This document shows positions 43,883-51,667 of a DNA stretch of 64,000 nt, piece by piece. How positions within the stretch are numbered: the stretch's first letter is position 1; each line of letters starts with the position of its first letter. The stretch lies in assembly GCA_030429705.1 (NCBI GenBank), contig JAUIES010000002.1, positions 312,001 through 376,000 on the forward strand, in the 5' to 3' direction. Made by a program: the position numbers and the translations under genes. The notes below the pieces were generated by a model. It was given only the letters and a program-made list of their open reading frames with translations, ran no database searches and had not been told where the DNA came from. Source of the DNA: Phycisphaerae bacterium. GTDB taxonomy: Bacteria > Planctomycetota > Phycisphaerae > Phycisphaerales > UBA1924.

Positions 43883-44775
43883 GGTTGCGCCTCCGACGGC
43901 GCGTCCACCGGTATGCGGAGCACAACTTTACTGATGCGTCGCAGATCGACGAGCGGCTGAACCGTGATGTATCTTCTGAGCGGTTGATCTGGTGCTGGAC
44001 CGATCTCGACAATCCTGCCGATGAGCAACATCTGCGAACTCTCAGGCCATGAACCATCGGTGACACGCAGACGAACATCCTGACCGACCTCCAGCGTGGC
44101 CCGAGGGTCATTGGTTTCGGGATCGGTCACCGGACCGGCCAGCCGCCCTTGTCCGTCCGGAGTCAATGAACACGGCACCATCTCCTCGTCATCGGCACCA
44201 AACATAACGACAGCATCCAATCGATCAGCGTTCCGTGCGGTAATCGGCTTGACATCACAGAATCGATCCGAAACCCGTGTAACGCGACCAACGAGTTGCA
44301 TCCCGTCGTAAGTGGCAACTGTGTTCAAGGTGACGCCGTCCCGTTGACCCCCTCGCACGGTGAGTGACCCACCCGACAGATCACTGGGATTGCCAACCAC
44401 AGGTCTGGCGAGCGGCCGAACCGATGTCGCTCCTTGCAATGCGTATCCTCGCTGCAAGTCTTCAATCAGCCGACGGAGCTGTTTATTTTCCATCTGGACC
44501 CGCAACAGCGCTTGTGTCGTTCGTTCCAGTTCCTCTCGGACGACTTCTTCACGATCTTCAGACAGCGCATCAACGCGAGGCGGCGAAAGCCAGTGAGCCA
44601 ACATCTTGACGGGATGGCTCGCCGGCGTCATCAAGGTTTGCGTCAGCGCCCCGAATGACTCAACCCAGGTCATGTAGCGAACAGGAATCAACCCAAACAG
44701 ACACAGTAACACGATGGCGAGCGCAATCGCTCGTTGACCTGGTACTGGATGTGATTGGGCCCTCGCACTTGGCAT
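43879..44775 (-). CDS. mreC: Rod shape-determining protein MreC
   Basis: MreC is a bitopic periplasmic scaffold of the cell-elongation complex. One N-terminal helix (AIALAIVLLCLFGLIPVRYM) is followed by a coiled coil (EDREEVVREELERTTQALLRVQMENKQLRRLIEDL, in two stretches). The beta-barrel MreC core comes next, with VGNPSDLSGGSLTVRGGQRDGV and VGRVTRVSDRFCDV. The length of 298 residues is normal. It starts 24 bases after mreB and overlaps mreD by four. Confidence 0.92.
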   Translation of the reverse strand: MPSARAQSHPVPGQRAIALAIVLLCLFGLIPVRYMTWVESFGALTQTLMTPASHPVKMLAHWLSPPRVDALSEDREEVVREELERTTQALLRVQMENKQLRRLIEDLQRGYALQGATSVRPLARPVVGNPSDLSGGSLTVRGGQRDGVTLNTVATYDGMQLVGRVTRVSDRFCDVKPITARNADRLDAVVMFGADDEEMVPCSLTPDGQGRLAGPVTDPETNDPRATLEVGQDVRLRVTDGSWPESSQMLLIGRIVEIGPAPDQPLRRYITVQPLVDLRRISKVVLRIPVDAPSEAQP

Positions 44776-44799
44776 GCTCTCGACTTTCGCGTTTGTCCG

Positions 44800-45849
44800 C
44801 TACAGATCCATGTCGCTTTCGAGTGTGTCACGCCATTCTTCGATGTTTTCCAGATAGATCGCCGTTCCGCGCGCCACACAGGTTAACGGATCTTCAGCAA
44901 GCCGAACATCGAGCCCGGTCGCCTTCTGCAGAACGACCGGCAGTCCACGAAGCAACGCGCCACCGCCTGCGAGCATGATTCCGTTTTCAACAAGATCGGC
45001 AGCCAACTCGGGCTCGACGCGCTCCAGCGTGCGTGTCACCGTTTCAATAATCGCATTGAGTGGTTCCTGCAACGCTTCGCGAACTTCTGTGCTCGTGATG
45101 CTTGTCTTGCGAGGCAATCCGGAAATCATGTCCCGGCCACGAACATCCATCGAAGTTTCATCTTCGACTTGTGCAGCCGACCCGATCTCGATTTTCACTC
45201 GTTCTGCTGTCTGCTCGCCGATCATCAGGTTGTACGAACGACGCATGTGAGCGATGATCGCTTCATCCAGATCGTCGCCGGCGACACGAACGGATTCACA
45301 GGTCGCAATATCACCCAGTGACATGATCGCAACTTCAGTCGTCCCCCCGCCGATATCAACAATCATCGACGCGGTCGCCTCGCCGAACGGAAGGCCGGCA
45401 CCAATCGCTGCAGCAATCGGTTCTTCGAGCAGATAGGTTCGGCGTGCGCCAGCTCGTTCCGCAGAATCGAACACCGCTCGCTTTTCAACGGCCGTAATGC
45501 CTGAAGGAATCGAAATCACAACGCGTGGATGAAAAATCCAACTCTTCCCCGAGACTTTGCGGATGAAGTAACTGAGCATGGCCTCAGTGATCTCAAAATC
45601 TGAAATCACGCCATCTTTGAGCGGGCGGATCGCCGTAATCGAGCCGGGAGTCTTTCCGAGCATCTCTTTGGCAACCCAACCGACCGCCTGTCCATTTTTG
45701 AGTACCTGATTGGTCCCCTTCTTGACAGCCACCACACTGGGCTCGTTGAGCACAATGCCTTGCCCACGCACAGCGACGAGCGTGTTGCAAGTGCCAAGGT
45801 CGATGCCCATGTCAACGCTGAATATTCCGATGAGGCGGTCAAGAATCAC
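44800..45849 (-). CDS. mreB: Rod shape-determining protein MreB (actin homologue)
   Basis: MreB polymerises under the membrane to guide lateral wall synthesis. The actin-fold nucleotide motifs are clear: MGIDLGTCNTLV (phosphate 1), VDIGGGTTEVAI (phosphate 2) and MLAGGGALLRGL (adenosine). An N-terminal hydrophobic start, ILDRLIGIFS, could be the membrane-binding patch. The length of 349 residues is typical. The start is GTG at 45849, since no ATG precedes the conserved region. It is the first gene of mreB-C-D plus the GlmU-like gene. The 267-base gap upstream, to 46116, should hold the promoter, but I see only a hairpin there. Confidence 0.97.
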   Translation of the reverse strand: MILDRLIGIFSVDMGIDLGTCNTLVAVRGQGIVLNEPSVVAVKKGTNQVLKNGQAVGWVAKEMLGKTPGSITAIRPLKDGVISDFEITEAMLSYFIRKVSGKSWIFHPRVVISIPSGITAVEKRAVFDSAERAGARRTYLLEEPIAAAIGAGLPFGEATASMIVDIGGGTTEVAIMSLGDIATCESVRVAGDDLDEAIIAHMRRSYNLMIGEQTAERVKIEIGSAAQVEDETSMDVRGRDMISGLPRKTSITSTEVREALQEPLNAIIETVTRTLERVEPELAADLVENGIMLAGGGALLRGLPVVLQKATGLDVRLAEDPLTCVARGTAIYLENIEEWRDTLESDMDL

Positions 45850-46072
45850 GCGATTGATATCCTCTCGGGCCGATCCCTGGCCCGCCGGGTGTGTTCTCTA
45901 TATAGACAAGAAGTTATCGGATATCGGTCGCCTTGGCCACCAGCAGGTCTCGATTGGGTACAACTCGTCAATTACTCGAGGCCGCCAGACGCGTCGACGG
46001 CCTTTCGCTGGTGCATCCTATTCATACAAAAATGAGCGCGGCCGCCCGGGCCGAGGCGGTTGAACGCCCCTG

Positions 46073-46098
46073 CCCCGACGGCCACACTGCCGAAGGGG
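46073..46098 (-). terminator. Hairpin downstream of the coiled-coil protein gene
   Basis: CCCCGACGGC (46073-46082) and GCCGAAGGGG (46089-46098) form eight pairs with two mismatches around CACACT. It begins 19 bases past the 3' end of the minus-strand coiled-coil gene, the right position for a terminator, though no T run follows. The rest of the 45850-46116 gap shows no gene. Confidence 0.5.
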
Positions 46099-46116
46099 GA
46101 TTCTCGCACGCACGAA

Positions 46117-47052
46117 TCAGTCGCGCGATGCCATCGGATTTGACGAGTCCGCACAATCCGGGGTGATTTCAATCACTTCCGGCTCGATCGTGAACCCGGA
46201 GGTGGGCAACGCCAGAGGCTCTTCACCCTGCTGGATCAGGTACTCAGCCTCGGTCTCATAGTCCCTTGCCTGATTCTTCTTGGTGATGTTCGCCAGACGA
46301 GCCTGCTGTTCGCCGCGAATCGAAGCGAGTTGCTGATGCAACTGGTCGAGGCTGTCGGTGTGATACCGCGACTGTTCATCGATGGTCTTCTGACGCTTCT
46401 CCATCATCGCGATGAGGCGGTCGTTACGATCGATTGAGTCGATCTGTGCATCGAGTTGGAACAACTGTGCCTGGAACTCGGCTTGCTCGGTTTCAAGACG
46501 ATTGTGCAGGTCGCTCAGTTGCTGCTCCTGCTGTTCGAGATAACCGAGATCCCGTTGCAGCTCGAGCACACGCTCGGTATGGAACTTGCTGGTTTGCTCG
46601 ATCTGTGCCCGCTTGCCGTAGGCATCGCTCAGGTCGATCGAGTTCTGTTGGAAACTGACTTGGACGATTGCACCTGAATGCTGCGCTTGCACGCTTCTTG
46701 CCTGTTCGATCATGCCATCGAGTTGTGAGAGATCATGACGAGTCAGAGTCACGACTTTTTCACTCACCGCGTATTGATGTCGCAGTTGTGCGATCTGGTC
46801 CTGCACATCGTTCAGATCACGACGAACTTCGGTGATCTTCTTCGGGTATTCAGATTCGAGAGCCCGAATCTGTGCCCGCAGAGCAACCGGATCGTCGATG
46901 TTGCTATCGATGGCGTGCGTGATCGTGTTCTTTGCTTGTCCTGCCATCGCGTGGACTGAGCCGGGGCTTGCCCATTCGGCGACCACGACACCTGTTCCGA
47001 GCGCCAAAGCGCCGATGATACCGAACCGAACGATGCCTTTGATGAGTGCCAT
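46117..47052 (-). CDS. Membrane-anchored coiled-coil protein
   Basis: This 311-residue protein has one N-terminal hydrophobic segment (FGIIGALALGTGVVVAEW). A short linker rich in Ala and Ser follows, then about 200 residues of predicted coiled coil with many Gln, Glu and Leu (for example RALESEYPKKITEVRRDLNDV, QLSDLHNRLETEQAEFQAQL in successive heptads). It closes in an acidic tail. ATG 47052 is set by AGGAGG upstream; the frame also runs on to 47232, without support. I do not recognise a named family. The shape recalls PspA-like or membrane-tethered scaffold proteins. The next gene, an ECF sigma factor, is divergent, with 333 bases between starts, suggesting that the sigma factor may control it. 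Confidence 0.78.
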   Translation of the reverse strand: MALIKGIVRFGIIGALALGTGVVVAEWASPGSVHAMAGQAKNTITHAIDSNIDDPVALRAQIRALESEYPKKITEVRRDLNDVQDQIAQLRHQYAVSEKVVTLTRHDLSQLDGMIEQARSVQAQHSGAIVQVSFQQNSIDLSDAYGKRAQIEQTSKFHTERVLELQRDLGYLEQQEQQLSDLHNRLETEQAEFQAQLFQLDAQIDSIDRNDRLIAMMEKRQKTIDEQSRYHTDSLDQLHQQLASIRGEQQARLANITKKNQARDYETEAEYLIQQGEEPLALPTSGFTIEPEVIEITPDCADSSNPMASRD

Positions 47053-47315
47053 TTGGAACCTCCTGAACTGAAAAATGCTTCGAATGAAGAACCGCTTGGC
47101 TCTTCGTTGTGTTGCTTGTGTGCCTGTTCGCATGAACTGGCTCTGAACAACTGGTTCCGAAGCGACTCGCTGCGTTTTCACGATTGGACCGAGAAAGCCG
47201 ATGAATTTTCTGAGATTCGCCCGAAAAATCACCGTTTACCGAACTATTGGCGTACATCCCGTGTGTCAGGCTGGGTGAATCGACACGATGCGGGTATGCT
47301 GAAGCAAAATGAAAC

Positions 47316-47333
47316 CCGAGCAACCCTGCTCGG
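47316..47333 (+). promoter_or_regulatory. Leader hairpin upstream of the ECF sigma factor gene
   Basis: CCGAGCA (47316-47322) pairs with TGCTCGG (47327-47333) around ACCC and is followed by AAGAAGG. A possible -10 box TATGCT at 47295-47300 would start transcription just before it, putting the hairpin at the 5' end of the message, 53 bases before the ATG. I saw no matching -35. Confidence 0.4.
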
Positions 47334-47385
47334 AAGAAGGTCTCGTGGCCGCGCCGTCGGCCGCCGAAAGGGTGGATCAAAAACG

Positions 47386-48153
47386 ATGCTTATGCAAGTC
47401 ACGACGAGTTTCATTGCGCGACTTCGCGCCAATGACGAAGCAGCGTGGTACGAACTTTGGGAGGTCTTTGGACCGGTGACCAGAGCTCAACTCACCAAAT
47501 GGGGTCGAGGCCGAATCGGTGTCGAAACCGTACGAGACCTCTCTCAAGAGACCCTCGCAGCACTTTCAAATTCGATTGATCGCTACGACCCGGCGCGAGG
47601 TGCCCGGTTCTCAACCTGGATGCTCGCAATCGCCAAGCATGTTCTGGGTGATGAAATCGACCGACGGATGGCGCTCAAACGAGGCGGCGGACGAGCAGCG
47701 ACCGAACTCGACGAAACCTGGATGGCCGCTTGCGACGGCCGATCCGTCGATCGAGCCTATGAAGATGGCGTTTTTCGCTCAAAAGTGGAAGCCGCCATCA
47801 GAATGGCTGAACGCGAGTCCGATTTCACCGACTTTTCTATCTACCGGATGCGCGTGTTCGACGGCAAACCAGGCAAGGAAGTGGCCGAGGCTCTTGGTAT
47901 CAGCGAACCGACCGTCAGCCGGCGCCTCGCAAAGGTCCGTGCTTTGTTGCGAATCAAACTGGCCGAGGTCATCACCACATATTCGTTCACAAAAGAAGAA
48001 CAAGAAGAAGCGGCGCGAAATGGGCTGGACCTAAATCCGAACGCTGAGAGTGACAAGGCCACTGACGGCCCGTTCGACGAAGCGGTTGCTGAAATCTACC
48101 ACCGCCAACTCGAACTTCGCCGTCAGGACGAGGCGGCCATGCTCGATTCATAA
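47386..48153 (+). CDS. ECF-type RNA polymerase sigma factor
   Basis: This is a 255-residue alternative sigma factor. Region 2 is seen as RDLSQETLAALSNSIDRYDP and GARFSTWMLAIAKHVLGDEIDRR, matching the DLxQET and FRAWL patterns of ECF factors. Region 4 is MRVFDGKPGKEVAEALGISEPTVSRRLAKVRALL in two parts, a clear helix-turn-helix. A tail of about 60 charged residues follows region 4, longer than a minimal ECF. ATG 47386 is the first sensible start; another ATG is two codons later. No anti-sigma factor gene adjoins it. Instead a membrane Ser/Thr kinase follows 27 bases downstream, the arrangement known for several planctomycete ECF groups, in which the kinase is thought to control the sigma factor. 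Confidence 0.88.
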   Translation: MLMQVTTSFIARLRANDEAAWYELWEVFGPVTRAQLTKWGRGRIGVETVRDLSQETLAALSNSIDRYDPARGARFSTWMLAIAKHVLGDEIDRRMALKRGGGRAATELDETWMAACDGRSVDRAYEDGVFRSKVEAAIRMAERESDFTDFSIYRMRVFDGKPGKEVAEALGISEPTVSRRLAKVRALLRIKLAEVITTYSFTKEEQEEAARNGLDLNPNAESDKATDGPFDEAVAEIYHRQLELRRQDEAAMLDS

Positions 48154-48180
48154 TGGTTCGACGCTCACAGGAGCCACACG

Positions 48181-50577
48181 ATGCTTTCAACACCACTCGG
48201 AATTCTGGCAGCCCTTGGCATACTCGTCGCGGGTGTGATCGTGGCTATATTCGGTGCCATCGTCCTCGTCAAAGCACTGACGCTGTTCGGTAAGTTGATC
48301 GCTCATGTCATCCGATTTGTCCTCAATATGATCGGCGACACCCTTCGTGCGGTCGGCTCCATCGTGCTCGCCGTCGTTCTGATACCGCTGATCCTGCTCA
48401 ATGTCGTGATCGGTCGCTGGTCTGCTTCGGCTCACTTTGGGCGTGCGTTCAGCAATGAAATCAAAACTTGTGGTCTATGCCTGTACCGAGTCGTCGTCGG
48501 ACACCCCTTCCGACTGATCGGTCTCGCGCATGTCACCGAAGGATTGGAAAACAGACTTCCGCAAGTGATCGCCGAAGCGCCCGGAGCAGACAAGCCGAGC
48601 AAGTCTCGCGTCGGCATGTTTGATGGGTACACCATCGTCGGGAGTCTGCCAGGCGGTGGGTCTGGCGGTCGTCTGTATGTCGCCGACCCAGATGAACTCA
48701 AACGAGCCGGGTTTGAACGCCAGGGTGTCAAAGACATTGACCAGGTCGTGATCAAGAGTTTCAGTCTGACCGATGGTTCGAGCTTGCCACAGATTGTGCG
48801 TGAAAGTCGTGCGCTCGATGCTGCCAAGAAACTTGGTCTTGTACTCGAACACGAACTGACCGACGAGCGTTTCTTCTACGCCATGCCGTATGTACCGGGC
48901 GAGTCACTCACTGCGGTGACGACCCGCATGCACGGCGCGAGCCCCACCGAGGGACTGAACAATCACTATCTCCGGTCTGCTCTGGGTTACGCCACGGACC
49001 TCTTGCGGTCACTGAACGACTACCACCGTGGCGGACTGTGGCACAAGGATGTCAAGCCTGACAACATCATCGTGGATGGTCAGTCCGCTCACTTGGTCGA
49101 CTTTGGACTTGTCACGCCGCTGCGTTCTGCGATGACGCTGACCACACACGGGACCGAGTATTTCCGCGATCCGGAGCTCGTCCGCCAGGCGCTGCGCGGG
49201 GTCAAAGTGCACCAGATCGATGGCACCAAATTTGATCTCTACGCAGCCGGTGCAGTGCTCTTTTCGATCTTGGAAAACTCATTCCCGGCGCACGGCGGCC
49301 TGAGCCAGATTACCAAGCGTTGCCCCGATGCTGTCCGTTGGATCGTGCGCCGCGCGATGACCGACTATGACAAACGCTACGAATCTGCTGCTGCGATGCT
49401 CACCGATCTCGAAGTGGTCTTGGCTGCTGATGATCCGTTCAAAGTGCGCCCAGTCGACCTGCCAAGTATGTCGGGTGTCGTCGTTGAGCTGGATGAAGCA
49501 CCAGAACCAATGTTCGCTGCCCGTGCAGGTTCGCCGGTGCCGCCGCCGATCCCGACTCCTGAAGTCGCTGAAGCCCGCGCTGAGTTTGAAGAGGCTGTGG
49601 CTGCCGGACCAGCCAGTCGACCCAACCTGAAAGTCAATCACTGGTGGAGTGGCAAGTATGCGGTCGCTGGCGTTGTGATTGGTGGTTCTGCGAAAGAGAA
49701 AAAAGCGCCCAAGGCGCCACCCGAGCCACCTGTGGTCCCATTTGTTCAACCTGCGAAGAAGGTTGCAAAGAAGATTGTGCCGCCTGCTCAACGCGCCAAG
49801 GCTGCCGATCAGATCCGGTCGGCCCGAGCTCGCGCTGCGGCCAAGCGACGCGCTGCACATCAGCGTGTTTCCAAGTATCGCGCCAAGGCATCACGCCGTC
49901 GTGGTGGTCCTGCGGATATGAACGCCGGGCTGGTCGCTGGTCTCGCGGTCGCACTTGTCTTCCTTGTCCTCCTCGTCGGCGGCACGCTGCTGCTCTCTGC
50001 CGGTACAAGCAGCATGACCAGTTATACGAACAGCCACATCGTGACTGAGCACCCCGCCGCACCAACGCCGACGGAAGCGCTGGCAGTCGTTCAACCCTCA
50101 ATGCCCGGACTGCCAGACTCGCCCGATTTCAATCTGGCAACACTTCCTGATCTCGTTGACAAGACCATTCTTGTTGCATCAGACCTGGGAACGCCCATGG
50201 AGCCGGGAACCCGGCAAGAACTGGTTCAACTCCTCAACGAACTCGAAGCCGCTGGGATGCACATCGTCGGTGATGGTGCCGTCCTGATTCACCCCGAGAT
50301 AGCCGACGCGGATACGCAGGTCGGTCTGATGGCCGAACTCGAAGCCGTTCGAGGCCAAAGAGCGCTCGACTCATCCGATTTCGCTTCAGTTGTTCGCAAC
50401 TGGCTCGCCGATCAGGACGCGGTCGATATGGTGCTTTGGCTGGCGCCCGCAAAGGACAAGGCACCCGGACTTGCATATGCCACCATCACCAAACAGACGA
50501 TGGTCCGCAGCCACATCGAAACCAACTACGCTGTCAACATCGCACGCACAATCCGTGAGACCGCCAGCGGCCTCTAA
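48181..50577 (+). CDS. Membrane Ser/Thr protein kinase
   Basis: This 798-residue protein has two hydrophobic helices near the N-terminus (GILAALGILVAGVIVAIFGAI and IVLAVVLIPLILLNVVIG). A Hanks-type kinase domain lies at about 150-420: glycine loop GSLPGGGSGGRLYV, ATP-binding Lys192 in VVIKSF, catalytic loop HKDVKPDN at 288-295, metal-binding DFG at 307-309, and GTEYFRDPE in place of the usual APE segment. A basic Ala/Lys-rich linker and another membrane helix (GLVAGLAVALVFLVLLVGGT) lead to an outer domain of about 180 residues of unknown type. AGGAG lies eight bases before the ATG. It is co-transcribed with the ECF factor and overlaps trpD, convergent, by four bases. The outer domain is a candidate sensor. 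Confidence 0.9.
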   Translation: MLSTPLGILAALGILVAGVIVAIFGAIVLVKALTLFGKLIAHVIRFVLNMIGDTLRAVGSIVLAVVLIPLILLNVVIGRWSASAHFGRAFSNEIKTCGLCLYRVVVGHPFRLIGLAHVTEGLENRLPQVIAEAPGADKPSKSRVGMFDGYTIVGSLPGGGSGGRLYVADPDELKRAGFERQGVKDIDQVVIKSFSLTDGSSLPQIVRESRALDAAKKLGLVLEHELTDERFFYAMPYVPGESLTAVTTRMHGASPTEGLNNHYLRSALGYATDLLRSLNDYHRGGLWHKDVKPDNIIVDGQSAHLVDFGLVTPLRSAMTLTTHGTEYFRDPELVRQALRGVKVHQIDGTKFDLYAAGAVLFSILENSFPAHGGLSQITKRCPDAVRWIVRRAMTDYDKRYESAAAMLTDLEVVLAADDPFKVRPVDLPSMSGVVVELDEAPEPMFAARAGSPVPPPIPTPEVAEARAEFEEAVAAGPASRPNLKVNHWWSGKYAVAGVVIGGSAKEKKAPKAPPEPPVVPFVQPAKKVAKKIVPPAQRAKAADQIRSARARAAAKRRAAHQRVSKYRAKASRRRGGPADMNAGLVAGLAVALVFLVLLVGGTLLLSAGTSSMTSYTNSHIVTEHPAAPTPTEALAVVQPSMPGLPDSPDFNLATLPDLVDKTILVASDLGTPMEPGTRQELVQLLNELEAAGMHIVGDGAVLIHPEIADADTQVGLMAELEAVRGQRALDSSDFASVVRNWLADQDAVDMVLWLAPAKDKAPGLAYATITKQTMVRSHIETNYAVNIARTIRETASGL

Positions 50578-51611
50578 CCGTTCGATACTTCGCACAGGCG
50601 ATCAAGCGTCTTTCGAGCGGCACCCGAGTCAATTGCCTGAGCTGCTTGTTCGATGCCTGCCCCGAACGATGGAGCGTGGTCTGCAACAACGAGTGCTGCT
50701 GCCGCGTTGAACACGGCGATGTCACGTTTCGGCCCGTGCTCTCCGTTCACGATCGATCGAACAACTTCAGCAGCCGCGTCAAGTCCATCCGCTTGCAGAT
50801 CAGCATGTGTACTTCGAGCGAGCCCAAAATCAAGGGCATCAATTGTCTCAAGTGCAACACTCCCGTTCTGTACACGCGCGATCTTCGTCGGCGCGGTCGT
50901 GGTCAGTTCATCGAGTCCATCAAGGCCGTGCGCGACGATGGCGTGTTCTGTGCCCAGTTCTGCAAGCGTTCGAGCCATGGGCTCAACCAGATGGTGCGCA
51001 TAAACACCGATGAGTTGACGCTTGGCGTTCGCTGGGTTTGTGAGCGGGCCGAGCAGATTGAAAATCGTGTGAAATCCGAGCGCACGCCGGGGTCCTGATG
51101 CGTGCCGCATCGCCGGGTGGTGATGTATTGCAAAACAGAAACACACGCCAGCCTGGGCGAGGCACGCAGCCTGCACCTCAGGTCCGGCATCAACATGCAC
51201 GCCAAGCGCACCCAGTGCTTCGGCTGAACCTCGACCGGTACGACTGCGATTGCCGTGTTTCGCGACGAGTATGCGAGGGTGATCTGGTGCTCCACCTGCG
51301 GCAGCGGCGATGATGGCTGCCGCAGTCGATACATTGAACATCTTTGGAGCCCCCCCGGTCCCGCAGGTATCAATCAAGACTTGATCAACTCCTACCCGGA
51401 CAGGCACGGGTGTCACATGAAAGCGCATCACACCCGCAGCACCCACCAACTCAGGAACGGTTGCTTGGCGGCTCTGAATCAGAGCGAGTAGAGCACCAAT
51501 CTGTGCTGCGTCAAGGTCACCAGCAAGTAACGACGAGAACACAGCCTCGGACTGAGGTGCTGTCAGCGTCTTCCCGCTCACAAGTTCCTGGAGTGCTTCT
51601 GTCATGTTCAT
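50574..51611 (-). CDS. trpD: Anthranilate phosphoribosyltransferase
   Basis: TrpD transfers phosphoribose from PRPP to anthranilate in tryptophan synthesis. The PRPP-binding DTCGTGGAPKMFNVSTAAA, the KHGNRSRTGRGSAEAL loop with anthranilate contacts, HHPAMRH and LGPLTNPA are all conserved over 345 residues. ATG 51611 is used; another ATG follows two codons later. No other trp gene is in the window, so it is a dispersed trp gene. Its 3' end overlaps the kinase gene by four bases on the opposite strand. Confidence 0.96.
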   Translation of the reverse strand: MNMTEALQELVSGKTLTAPQSEAVFSSLLAGDLDAAQIGALLALIQSRQATVPELVGAAGVMRFHVTPVPVRVGVDQVLIDTCGTGGAPKMFNVSTAAAIIAAAAGGAPDHPRILVAKHGNRSRTGRGSAEALGALGVHVDAGPEVQAACLAQAGVCFCFAIHHHPAMRHASGPRRALGFHTIFNLLGPLTNPANAKRQLIGVYAHHLVEPMARTLAELGTEHAIVAHGLDGLDELTTTAPTKIARVQNGSVALETIDALDFGLARSTHADLQADGLDAAAEVVRSIVNGEHGPKRDIAVFNAAAALVVADHAPSFGAGIEQAAQAIDSGAARKTLDRLCEVSNG

Positions 51612-51667
51612 ATGTGTGACGATAGCGTTTATTTTCCATGCGTGAATGAGCCGAATACAATAGTGTC

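Noticed and set aside
47053-47385. N-terminal extension of the sigma factor frame across the divergent promoter region
   Set aside because: The frame is open but the translation looks non-coding, and it would begin next to the divergent gene's ribosome site; sigma region 2 fits a start at 47386.
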